Shown here: positions 8,096 to 15,939 of the stretch, piece after piece
Layout of the letters: every line of letters begins with the position of its first letter
Numbering within the stretch: the first letter of the stretch is position 1
Origin: Bacteroidales bacterium
GTDB taxonomy: Bacteria > Bacteroidota > Bacteroidia > Bacteroidales > WCHB1-69
Length of the DNA stretch: 43,033 nucleotides
Reading direction: 5' to 3'
Assembly (NCBI GenBank): GCA_017994425.1
Contig: JAGOKS010000007.1
Coordinates: 1 to 43,033, forward strand
Program-made: the position numbers and the translations under genes
The notes under the pieces: model-generated
The model's input: only the letters and a program-made list of their open reading frames with translations
What the model was told of the DNA's origin: nothing
The model's database searches: none

Positions 8096-9180
8096 TTATT
8101 AATTATCCTCACAAAACAGGGACACATTGTGAAACAGCAAGCTTAAAAAATCTTTTTGAGTATTACGGTTTTACAATCAGTGAAGAAATGATTTTTGGAA
8201 TAGGCAGCGGTCTTAATTTTATACACTTTCCTTTTCCTTTTTTTACTAAAAACGAAGCTTCTCTTTTTCGAACGGTACCAACGGCTGTATTGAAAAATTT
8301 TTCAAAAAGGACGAAAATGCATATAGAAGTTCATACTTACGTAAGCAAAGAAAAATCCATGAAAAAATTGGATGCTTTATTGGAACAAGGAATTCCGACA
8401 GGAGTGGTTACGGAAGTTTACGGATTATATTATTGGAGAGCGATTATGCCTGATTGGCATCGATTTCCGGGACATCACATCATTGTTGTGGGGAAGGAAA
8501 ACGATACGTATTATTTAAGCGAAACCGATATGTTGTTTTCGAATCAAGCATTGTACAAGATATCTTATCAAGAATTAAAAGAAGCTAGATTTACCAAAAA
8601 GTTTACTTCCCCCAAAGGAAAATTATTTTACGTTAAATCTATTCCTGAAAACATAGAGTTAAAACATGCCATTTTGCAAGGAATTAAAGCTACTTGTCAT
8701 AATATGCTTGAAATACCTATACCATGTTTTGGAGCTAAAGGAATCAAATTTCTATCCAAACGAATGCTCACCTATGAAAAAACATATGGTAAAAGTTTAG
8801 CTATTGATAATTTAAGGTTTCAATTACTTTTATCCGAAGAAGCGGGAACAGGAGGGTCCGGGTTTCGGTATTTCTATGCTACTTTTTTAGCCGAAGCAGC
8901 TGAAATATGTAAAGATAATGAATTACTCATACTTTCAAACAAAATGAGAATGATTGCTGACGAATGGAGAAATTTTGCCGTCAATACACTTCGATATACT
9001 AAAGTTGCAGATAATGGATTCGATCCTTTCCCTCAAACAACAACCTGGGAAAACCTGAGACAAAAACCTGTAGATGAAAAAACAGATATGAAGTCTTTAT
9101 CGGATTTGATATCTTCTATTGCAGACAAAGAATATGTTTTTTTTAATGAATTACATACATGGGTGAAAAATAAACAATAA
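8092..9180 (+). CDS. BtrH-like acyltransferase paralogue 1
   Basis: This 362-residue protein combines a BtrH-type N-terminal domain with a DUF4872-like C-terminal domain. Butirosin BtrH moves an aminoacyl side chain from an acyl carrier protein to an amine. Visible features are PHKTGTHCE with the presumed nucleophile Cys13, GIGSGLNFIHFPF, a second catalytic-type segment PGHHIIVVGKE followed by SETD, and EEAGTGGSGFRYFYATFL in the C-terminal half. I chose ATG 8092, which overlaps the previous stop as ATGA; an upstream ATG at 8056 would add 12 residues that do not align with the paralogues. It carries a C-terminal insertion (about residues 304-334) absent from its three sisters, and is the first of four tandem copies. 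Confidence 0.85.
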   Translation: MIINYPHKTGTHCETASLKNLFEYYGFTISEEMIFGIGSGLNFIHFPFPFFTKNEASLFRTVPTAVLKNFSKRTKMHIEVHTYVSKEKSMKKLDALLEQGIPTGVVTEVYGLYYWRAIMPDWHRFPGHHIIVVGKENDTYYLSETDMLFSNQALYKISYQELKEARFTKKFTSPKGKLFYVKSIPENIELKHAILQGIKATCHNMLEIPIPCFGAKGIKFLSKRMLTYEKTYGKSLAIDNLRFQLLLSEEAGTGGSGFRYFYATFLAEAAEICKDNELLILSNKMRMIADEWRNFAVNTLRYTKVADNGFDPFPQTTTWENLRQKPVDEKTDMKSLSDLISSIADKEYVFFNELHTWVKNKQ

Positions 9181-9183
9181 GAA

Positions 9184-10197
9184 ATGCGTATAGAAAATTA
9201 TCCACACAAAACAAGAATACATTGCGAAACGGGCAGCATTAAAAATATGATTGATTTCTATAGCTTTTCAATCAGTGAAGAAATGATTTTCGGTATTGGA
9301 AGCGGCTATGATTTTATTCATTTCCCCTTTCCTATGTTTAACAAATGTGAAACACCCTTATTCAGAAATATTCCCGGCAAAATTTTTCTTAATTTTACCA
9401 AACGGATGGGAATCAAAAAGAAAATCTATAAATTTTCCAATCCCGATAAAGCGATGAAAGCATTAGATGCTGTTCTTGAAAAGGGCATTCCGGTAGGGTT
9501 GGTGGTGGAAATTTTATCATTACCTTTTTTCCCACTTAAAGATAGAAGTTTTCCCGCTCATACAATTGTTATTGTAGGTAAAGAAAAGGATGAATATATT
9601 GTGAGTGATTGTGATTATCATTTTCCTATTGAAGAGCTGCATTTAATTAAAGAAGAAAAATTAAAAGAAGCACGCTATCCCAAAACTTTGTTTTCTCCCA
9701 AAGGAAAGATGTTTTATTTGGTGGATGTTTCACAGATTAAAAATATAAAAAAAGCTATTCGAATAGCCATCAAAGATACATGTCATCAAATGTTGGGAAT
9801 CCCATTTCCTTACTTTGGAGCACAAGGCATCCGTTTTTTAGCGAAGAGAATGCGTAAATATGAAAAAATATATGGCAGAGAACGTGCTTTAGATAATCTT
9901 AAATGGCAATTGCAAACATCAGAAGAAGCCGGTACCGGCGGTAGCGGTTATAGGTATATGTACGCTACTTTTCTTAAAGAAGCAGCATACTATTTACAAG
10001 ATGACTCACTTCTTCCTTTTGCGGACGAAATGAGAAAAGTCGCTGACCAATGGCAATTTTTTGCCGTAGAAGGACGAAGGTATTATAAAAATCAAGAAAA
10101 TAAAGATATGAATTTTTTAGCCGATATACTTGTTAATATTGCAGAGATGGAAAAAAAATTATTTGTAGATTTACGAAAATGGCTGTATAATAAATAA
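9184..10197 (+). CDS. BtrH-like acyltransferase paralogue 2
   Basis: The 337-residue product aligns along its whole length with paralogue 1. Shared landmarks are Cys14 in RIHCE, the GIGSGYDFIHFPF block, the His segment PAHTIVIVGKE with a following Asp in VSDCD, and EEAGTGGSGYRYMYATFL. The presumed Cys-His-Asp set is therefore intact. By the BtrH precedent it should transfer an ACP-bound acyl group to an amine or other nucleophile. The gap to paralogue 1 is only 3 bases. Which acyl donor or acceptor it uses cannot be told from sequence. Confidence 0.85.
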   Translation: MRIENYPHKTRIHCETGSIKNMIDFYSFSISEEMIFGIGSGYDFIHFPFPMFNKCETPLFRNIPGKIFLNFTKRMGIKKKIYKFSNPDKAMKALDAVLEKGIPVGLVVEILSLPFFPLKDRSFPAHTIVIVGKEKDEYIVSDCDYHFPIEELHLIKEEKLKEARYPKTLFSPKGKMFYLVDVSQIKNIKKAIRIAIKDTCHQMLGIPFPYFGAQGIRFLAKRMRKYEKIYGRERALDNLKWQLQTSEEAGTGGSGYRYMYATFLKEAAYYLQDDSLLPFADEMRKVADQWQFFAVEGRRYYKNQENKDMNFLADILVNIAEMEKKLFVDLRKWLYNK

Positions 10198-10215
10198 TTA
10201 AAAATTTTGTATTTT

Positions 10216-11247
10216 ATGAAAAAAAACTTGATGGTTGAAAATTATCCACATGAACGAGCCTTACACTGCGAAACAGGAAGTGCCCGTAATTTATTCAGAT
10301 TTTACGGTAAACATTTCAGCGAAGCTATGATTTTCGGAATAGGAAGCGGGATTGATTTTATTCATTTTCCGATTCCTCTCTTAAATAATTTGGAATGTCC
10401 ATTATTCCGATCGCTGACTACCAACGTATTTAAGAATTTTTCCAAACGAATGGGAATCAAATACAAACTATTGACTTTCCGAGATGAAAACAAAGCCATG
10501 GAAAAACTTGACTCCCTTCTTGAATCAGAAATACCTGTAGGACTTGTAGTTGAAGTGCTATTTCTCCCCTATTTTCGCGAAATATCAGGAGATTGGCATT
10601 TTAATGGACACCAGATTGTTGTAGTTGGAAAAGAAGGAGATGACTATATTGTCAGTGATACGGAATGGTATTTACCGTCCGAATCATATAATAAAATTAG
10701 CTCTGCAGACTTGAAAAAAGCGCGATTTCCAAAAGATCTTTTTTCTTTAAAAGGTGCCATGTTTTATATTGAATCTTTTACTGATACTATAGATATGAAA
10801 CAAGCCATCGTTAAAGGAATTAAAAAGACATGCTCTAGAATGATTGATAATCCTTTACCTTTTATCGGTTATAAAGGTATTTATTATTTATCAAAAAGAA
10901 TGAGGAGTTATATTAAAAAATATGGTAAAATAAAAGCTCTCGAATCCATTAAATGGCAATACACTATTTCTGAAGTTGCCGGTACCGGCGGTTCAGGATA
11001 TAGATTTCTTTATGCTACTTTTTTAAAAGAAGCTGCTGAATATTTAAAGGATGAAGAATTAGTGGAATTAGCTAAAGAAATGAGAGTAGTAGGAGATAGT
11101 TGGCAACAATTAGCATTGGAGGTTACACGTTATATTAAATCAGAAGGGGCAAATGATATTAATGTATTGGCAGATATAGTGATGTCTATAGCACCAAAGG
11201 AAGAACAAGTTTTTAGAAAATTAAAACAATGGGTGAAAAAGCAATAG
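10216..11247 (+). CDS. BtrH-like acyltransferase paralogue 3
   Basis: The product is 343 residues from the ATG at 10216; a TTG at 10207 is a less likely start. Cys18 lies in ALHCE, followed by GIGSGIDFIHFPI, NGHQIVVVGKE with VSDTE, and EVAGTGGSGYRFLYATFL. All presumed catalytic positions of the BtrH family are kept. It is the third member of the tandem array, and its 3' end overlaps the start of paralogue 4 by 19 bases, so the array is read as one message. Four intact copies rather than decayed ones suggest that each has its own role. Confidence 0.85.
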   Translation: MKKNLMVENYPHERALHCETGSARNLFRFYGKHFSEAMIFGIGSGIDFIHFPIPLLNNLECPLFRSLTTNVFKNFSKRMGIKYKLLTFRDENKAMEKLDSLLESEIPVGLVVEVLFLPYFREISGDWHFNGHQIVVVGKEGDDYIVSDTEWYLPSESYNKISSADLKKARFPKDLFSLKGAMFYIESFTDTIDMKQAIVKGIKKTCSRMIDNPLPFIGYKGIYYLSKRMRSYIKKYGKIKALESIKWQYTISEVAGTGGSGYRFLYATFLKEAAEYLKDEELVELAKEMRVVGDSWQQLALEVTRYIKSEGANDINVLADIVMSIAPKEEQVFRKLKQWVKKQ

Positions 11248-12278
11248 AGAATAAGAAAATTATCATTGATAATTATCCGCATCAAAGAGGCATTCACTGT
11301 GAAACCGGAAGTATAAAAAACATGCTTAAATTTCACGGCTATGACATAAGTGAAACCCTAATATTCGGAATAGGAAGCGGTTACGATTTTATGCACTTCC
11401 CTTTTCGTTTTTTTGATGGACATGAAATTCCGATTTTTCGTAGCTTGTCGGTTCAGGTGTTAAAAAAGTTCTCTAAAAGAATAGGATTGGATATAGGGGT
11501 TCATTATTTTATCAATAAAAATAAGTCCATGAACAAACTAGATGCTTTGTTAATGAAAAATATTCCCGTAGGTTTGGTAGCAGAAGTATCAAGGTTACCT
11601 TTTTTCCCTTTACGAGAACGTCAATTTTCAGGGCATCATTTTGTAATTTTCGGGAAACAAGGAAACGAATATATTGTTGGAGATACCGACCCTCATTTTC
11701 CTGATGACTCTGAACAAAGAATCTCCTATGAAGATTTGCGTAACGCACGTTTTACCAAAGATATACTTTCTCCAAGAGGGGCACTGTTTTATATTAAATC
11801 CATTCCGGATACCTTTGACATTGAAAAAGGAATTATTTTAGGAATTAAAAATACATGTTATAATATGTTAGATATTAAATTACCTTATTTTGGAGTAAAA
11901 GGAATTTATTTTTTATCGGAGCGAATAAAGAAATATCCTGTTATTTACGGAGAAAGACATGCTTGGGAAAACATTAAATTCCAAATTTATATTTCAGAAG
12001 AAGGTGGCTCGGGAGGCTCCGGATTCAGGTATTTATTCCAAAATTTTCTGACAGAAGCAGCTACTTATTTAGAAGATCCAGAATTACAAACTTTTTCTGA
12101 TGCAATGAGAGAAATAGCCGATACTTGGCAGTTATTCGCTTTGGAAGCAAATCGGCAATACGAAGGTAGAAAAGAAAAAAATATTGTATCTTTGTCCGAT
12201 ATTATTTATAGCGTAGCACAAAAAGAAGAAAAGTTTTTCCGTGAACTAAAAAAATGGGTATTAACACAAAAAAATTAA
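11229..12278 (+). CDS. BtrH-like acyltransferase paralogue 4
   Basis: This 349-residue member keeps Cys24 in GIHCE, GIGSGYDFMHFPF and SGHHFVIFGKQ with VGDTD. It differs from the others in the C-terminal motif, where SEEGGSGGSGFRYLF replaces the SE(E/V)AGTGGSG(F/Y)R of the other three. The start codon lies 19 bases inside paralogue 3; no better ATG exists before the conserved Cys. The changed glycine-rich motif could mean a different acceptor or donor. The product is presumably cytoplasmic like its sisters, since no signal peptide is present. Confidence 0.85.
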   Translation: MGEKAIENKKIIIDNYPHQRGIHCETGSIKNMLKFHGYDISETLIFGIGSGYDFMHFPFRFFDGHEIPIFRSLSVQVLKKFSKRIGLDIGVHYFINKNKSMNKLDALLMKNIPVGLVAEVSRLPFFPLRERQFSGHHFVIFGKQGNEYIVGDTDPHFPDDSEQRISYEDLRNARFTKDILSPRGALFYIKSIPDTFDIEKGIILGIKNTCYNMLDIKLPYFGVKGIYFLSERIKKYPVIYGERHAWENIKFQIYISEEGGSGGSGFRYLFQNFLTEAATYLEDPELQTFSDAMREIADTWQLFALEANRQYEGRKEKNIVSLSDIIYSVAQKEEKFFRELKKWVLTQKN

Positions 12279-12290
12279 AAAATTATATAC

Positions 12291-13418
12291 ATGGACCTGA
12301 CAATTTTTGATGATATTCGACCCTATTATGACAGTGAAATATCGGCAGTAATTCAACGCGTTGCTGACAATCCGTTATTCCCGGCAATTGTTAATTATCT
12401 ATTCCCCGAAGAAAAAGTAGAAAAATATATCCAGGAATTTCGTAAAATAACTTCAACTAATGAATTTCAAGGACAAATCATGCATCATGTGATAAGAAGT
12501 ATTGTAGAAAAATCTTCTTCCGGTTTATCCGCTATTGGTTTTGAAAAATTGGACGATAAGCAAAAATGTATGTTTATTGGAAATCATAGAGATATACTCT
12601 TAGATTCGGCAATATTACAAATTTTATTGAGAGAAAATGCATTGTCAACCTCAGAAATTACTTTCGGTAGTAATTTGATGACTTCCCAATTTGTGATTGA
12701 CATAGGTAAAATGAACAAAATGTTTAAAATCATAAGGGGAGGCAACATACGGGATTTTTATCGCAATTCTATGCATGTTTCGAGTTATATGCGTTATGCA
12801 ATCACCGAAAAAGGACAATCTGTTTGGATAGCACAAAGAAATGGACGAACTAAAAATGGAGATGATAAAACAGAAATGGCGGTTCTGAAAATGTTTGCTT
12901 TAAGTAGCAATAAATCATTTATACCCAATTTGTTGGAATTAAACATTACCCCCTTGGTTATTTCTTATGAATATGAACCTTGCGATTTTTTAAAAGTAGC
13001 AGAATTATATGTATCTAAGTATCAAAAGTATGTGAAAGAACCTAACGAAGACTTCAATAGTATAATTCAGGGAATAACACAATGGAAAGGGAATATTGAG
13101 TTTGTGGTTTGCGATACCATTACCAAAGAAGAGTTAGATGCCTGTGATTCTCTTATGAGAAATGAAAAGTTTCAACGTTTGGCCGAAATCATTGATCAGA
13201 GAATTTACAAAAATTATAAGTTATGGACAACAAATTATATCGCGTATGATATGCTTAATAAGTCAGACGTGTACGGAAAAGAATATACGGAAGACCAAAG
13301 AAAAGCCTTTGAAAATTATATGAATGAAGGCTTAGAAAAAATAGAAGGAGAATATGAGGAATTAAAAATGATATTTTTAGAAATATATGCCAATCCGGTG
13401 AAAAACAAAAAACTATAA
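12291..13418 (+). CDS. NHRD-type glycerol-3-phosphate/lysophosphatidate acyltransferase-like protein
   Basis: The 375-residue protein has the acyltransferase block FIGNHRDILLDSAIL (about residues 96-110), IRGGNIRDFYRNSMHVSSYMR and VWIAQRNGRTKNGDDKTEM. These are characteristic of Bacteroidetes proteins annotated as 1-acyl-sn-glycerol-3-phosphate acyltransferases. NHRD takes the place of the usual HX4D motif; the Arg-rich and E/Q-RxGR blocks would bind the phosphate. It starts 12 bases after the last BtrH gene and ends the plus-strand run, overlapping purD tail to tail by 6 bases. It may acylate the cluster's product (aryl polyenes and flexirubins are lipid-linked) or be an ordinary phospholipid enzyme placed next to the cluster. 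Confidence 0.82.
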   Translation: MDLTIFDDIRPYYDSEISAVIQRVADNPLFPAIVNYLFPEEKVEKYIQEFRKITSTNEFQGQIMHHVIRSIVEKSSSGLSAIGFEKLDDKQKCMFIGNHRDILLDSAILQILLRENALSTSEITFGSNLMTSQFVIDIGKMNKMFKIIRGGNIRDFYRNSMHVSSYMRYAITEKGQSVWIAQRNGRTKNGDDKTEMAVLKMFALSSNKSFIPNLLELNITPLVISYEYEPCDFLKVAELYVSKYQKYVKEPNEDFNSIIQGITQWKGNIEFVVCDTITKEELDACDSLMRNEKFQRLAEIIDQRIYKNYKLWTTNYIAYDMLNKSDVYGKEYTEDQRKAFENYMNEGLEKIEGEYEELKMIFLEIYANPVKNKKL

Positions 13419-14690
13419 TATATCTTTCCCAATATCCGAACGGAAATATTTATTTTCAAATTCTATCAATTGTGCATTTTTGTTTGAAATAGCTATGGCT
13501 TCCTCCAAGGTATTTCCATAAGAAGTAACAGCAAGGACTCTTCCTCCGTTTGTAATTACATCATGCTTATCATTTAGTTTTGTTCCGGCGTGAAAAACAA
13601 TACTGTCGGAAATAGTATCGGGAAATCTAATGATTTTCCCTTTTTCATAGGCTTCGGGATAGCCTTTAGAAACCAGCATAATACTAGCCGTTGCTTTGGA
13701 GCTTATGTGAATGCTTGATTTATCCAAACTTTGATTGCCGACACACATAAATAATTCTATCAGGTCGTTTTCAATGCGAGGGATAACCGATTCTGTTTCC
13801 GGATCACCCATGCGTACATTGTATTCAATAACGTAAGGATTTCCGTCTACATTCATTAATCCGATGAAAATAAAACCTTGGTAAGTAATATTTTCTTTCT
13901 TCAATCCCTCTATCGTCGGTAGGATGATTCGTTTTTCCACTTTATCCATAAAATGGGCATTTGCAAAAGGGACAGGAGATACCGATCCCATTCCGCCGGT
14001 GTTTAATCCGGTATCCTTTTCTCCTATACGTTTGTAATCCTTTGCTGAAGGTAAAATAAGATAGGATTTCCCGTCGGTAAGTACAAAAACGGAGAGTTCT
14101 ATTCCGTGTAAAAATTGTTCGATAACTATTTTTTTGCTTGCTGATCCAAATTTTTCAGAAAGCAACATTTCCTTGATTTCTTTCTTGGCTTCATCGGCAG
14201 AATTACATATTAATACTCCTTTTCCGGCGGCTAATCCGTCTGCCTTGATTACATAAGGGGCCGATAATGTATCGATAAAATCATACGCATCTTGTAAATG
14301 GTCTTGAGTGAACGTCTGGTATGCAGCGGTAGGAATTTGATATTTTTGCATGAATATTTTAGCAAAATCCTTACTTCCTTCAAGCATAGCTCCTCTTTGT
14401 GAAGGTCCAATAATAATCACATGCTTGCACTTCTCATCTGCTTTTAAGGTATCGTAAATACCGTTTACCAAAGCTTGTTCAGGACCGACAACGAGCATAT
14501 CTATTTGTTTTTCAAGAATAAAATTCTTTATTTTTTCAATATCGTTATCAGAAATCGGGATATTGGTTCCACATTGTAAAGTTCCGGCATTACCGGGAGC
14601 AATAAATAATTCAGAGTAATGTTTGCTTTGTGATATTTTCCATGCTAAAGCATGTTCTCTTCCACCCGAACCAAGGAGTAATATTTTCAT
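13413..14690 (-). CDS. purD: Phosphoribosylamine-glycine ligase
   Basis: PurD catalyses the ATP-dependent joining of glycine to 5-phosphoribosylamine in de novo purine synthesis. The 425-residue product is full length. It shows the N-terminal LLLGSGGREHALAWKI, the VGPEQALVNG motif, the ATP-grasp glycine-rich loop VIKADGLAAGKGVL (about residues 145-158), NTGGMGSVSP, and EYNVRMGDPETE for metal and ATP binding. It lies 4 bases behind the YD-repeat protein gene, so the two probably share the promoter near 15645. Its 3' end overlaps the converging acyltransferase gene by 6 bases. Confidence 0.97.
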   Translation of the reverse strand: MKILLLGSGGREHALAWKISQSKHYSELFIAPGNAGTLQCGTNIPISDNDIEKIKNFILEKQIDMLVVGPEQALVNGIYDTLKADEKCKHVIIIGPSQRGAMLEGSKDFAKIFMQKYQIPTAAYQTFTQDHLQDAYDFIDTLSAPYVIKADGLAAGKGVLICNSADEAKKEIKEMLLSEKFGSASKKIVIEQFLHGIELSVFVLTDGKSYLILPSAKDYKRIGEKDTGLNTGGMGSVSPVPFANAHFMDKVEKRIILPTIEGLKKENITYQGFIFIGLMNVDGNPYVIEYNVRMGDPETESVIPRIENDLIELFMCVGNQSLDKSSIHISSKATASIMLVSKGYPEAYEKGKIIRFPDTISDSIVFHAGTKLNDKHDVITNGGRVLAVTSYGNTLEEAIAISNKNAQLIEFENKYFRSDIGKDIL

Positions 14691-14694
14691 TTTC

Positions 14695-15609
14695 TTAGTT
14701 ATAATAGGTTATTTTGCGTTTATAAATGGTCCCGTTTTGTATTTCTGTGTCATACTCAATTTTTTCTATCCAATTGCCTTTCGCATCAAAAGTATAGGTA
14801 TTTGTAATGTTTGTTGTTAGATAATTGTTATAATCATACCATTTTTCTTCCTTTATATTCCCCTTCTCGTCATACGTAAATACTATTTTACCTTCAAACT
14901 CATTGTTTTCCCCATAACTCAGCTCTTCAGTTAGCTGCTCTTTTTCGTTATACATACAAATGGTTTTCCCTTTCAATGAATCTTGATAATTGTATTTGCT
15001 TTCTTCCATTAATATTCCTTCTTTATTGTAGGTGGCAATTTCAGTTGCTGTAGTGTTTCTATGCTGATCAATCAATTTTTTTTCAACCGTATGATTTACA
15101 TAGTCATGTATATAAAGTTTTTTATGAAATAAAACATCATTTAAAAACCATTTTTCTTCAATAAGTAAACCCGTATTGTCATAAGTATATAGTATTTTTT
15201 CGATATTTTTTCCTTCATAGACTCGATAGGCTTCTTTGATATTTCCTTTGTCGTTGTAAGTGGCATGCCAACGTTCGATAATTTTGTTTTTGGAATTATA
15301 ATTGTTTTCTTTCACACAATGATTGTTTTCATATTCAAATGTTGTTTTATACCCCATCATCCCTTTTGAATCAAATACTTTTTGTTCGCTTATAAATCCG
15401 GAACGATTATATTCAAAAAATGTACTTCCTGTTTCTGTTTCTTTTTCGATGTTTCCGTTTGCATCTATCATCCCATATTCAAATTCTTCAATTGATTTAA
15501 CGTTTCCGTTAAGATTATTTTCTTGTAGACTTGTTTTTTTAGTTTGTGCTTCAAGAAGTGAATAAGCACTAAGAAATAGTATCAATGCTAAAAATGTTAA
15601 ACGGTTCAT
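14695..15609 (-). CDS. Secreted YD/RHS-like repeat protein
   Basis: From the ATG at 15609 the product has 304 residues and a clear signal peptide (MNRLTFLALILFLSAYSLLEAQ without the final Gln is the hydrophobic part). A further ATG at 15663 lies upstream of the -7 element at 15642-15649, so 15609 is preferred. The mature part is a row of about ten repeats of the type Y-x-x-x-G-x-(I/L)-x-E-E-x-x-Y, for example TYNDKGNIKEAY, TYDNTGLLIEEKW and TYDEKGNIKEEKW. These resemble the YD repeats of RHS proteins and the MORN-like repeats of Bacteroidetes secreted proteins. The fold is probably an open beta sheet. Function unknown; linkage to purD is likely only transcriptional. Confidence 0.8.
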   Translation of the reverse strand: MNRLTFLALILFLSAYSLLEAQTKKTSLQENNLNGNVKSIEEFEYGMIDANGNIEKETETGSTFFEYNRSGFISEQKVFDSKGMMGYKTTFEYENNHCVKENNYNSKNKIIERWHATYNDKGNIKEAYRVYEGKNIEKILYTYDNTGLLIEEKWFLNDVLFHKKLYIHDYVNHTVEKKLIDQHRNTTATEIATYNKEGILMEESKYNYQDSLKGKTICMYNEKEQLTEELSYGENNEFEGKIVFTYDEKGNIKEEKWYDYNNYLTTNITNTYTFDAKGNWIEKIEYDTEIQNGTIYKRKITYYN

Positions 15610-15641
15610 AGAGAATAAATATCTTTTAAATTTACGTTTCG

Positions 15642-15649
15642 CAAAAATA
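15642..15649 (-). promoter_or_regulatory. Bacteroidetes -7 element (TATTTTTG, minus strand)
   Basis: The plus strand reads CAAAAATA, giving TAnnTTTG on the minus strand. It lies 33 bases before the ATG at 15609 and inside the longer reading frame that starts at 15663, which is why the shorter start was chosen for the YD-repeat protein. It probably also drives purD. Confidence 0.6.
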
Positions 15650-15853
15650 CATGAAAAATTCATACAATTAGAGATTGACTTACAAAATAATCAAGATATA
15701 ATAGGCTATAATAAGTGTGAGTTAAGGCATTAATTGTGAAAACTTTTTATATTCTAATACATCAAAGTGATTGTTTTTGATTAATGAGATTACATGAGAT
15801 GGAAGGATTCAAAATTAATTTCATATTTATTTCTGTGCATAAAGAAATTATAC

Positions 15854-15861
15854 TATTTTTG
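15854..15861 (+). promoter_or_regulatory. Bacteroidetes -7 element before rsh (TATTTTTG)
   Basis: TAnnTTTG match 79 bases before the rsh start, giving a leader of about 70 bases. The rest of the 15664-15939 spacer holds no gene that I can support. Confidence 0.6.
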
Positions 15862-15939
15862 TAATTATTAATTCAGCGCCTTCACAGGCTTTTAAAGAAT
15901 TGAATAATATATTAATAAACAATAATTTGAATCATTAAT

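Noticed and set aside
13413..13418. Possible bidirectional terminator between the acyltransferase gene and purD
   Set aside because: The genes overlap by 6 bases tail to tail and I see no hairpin with a T-run there.
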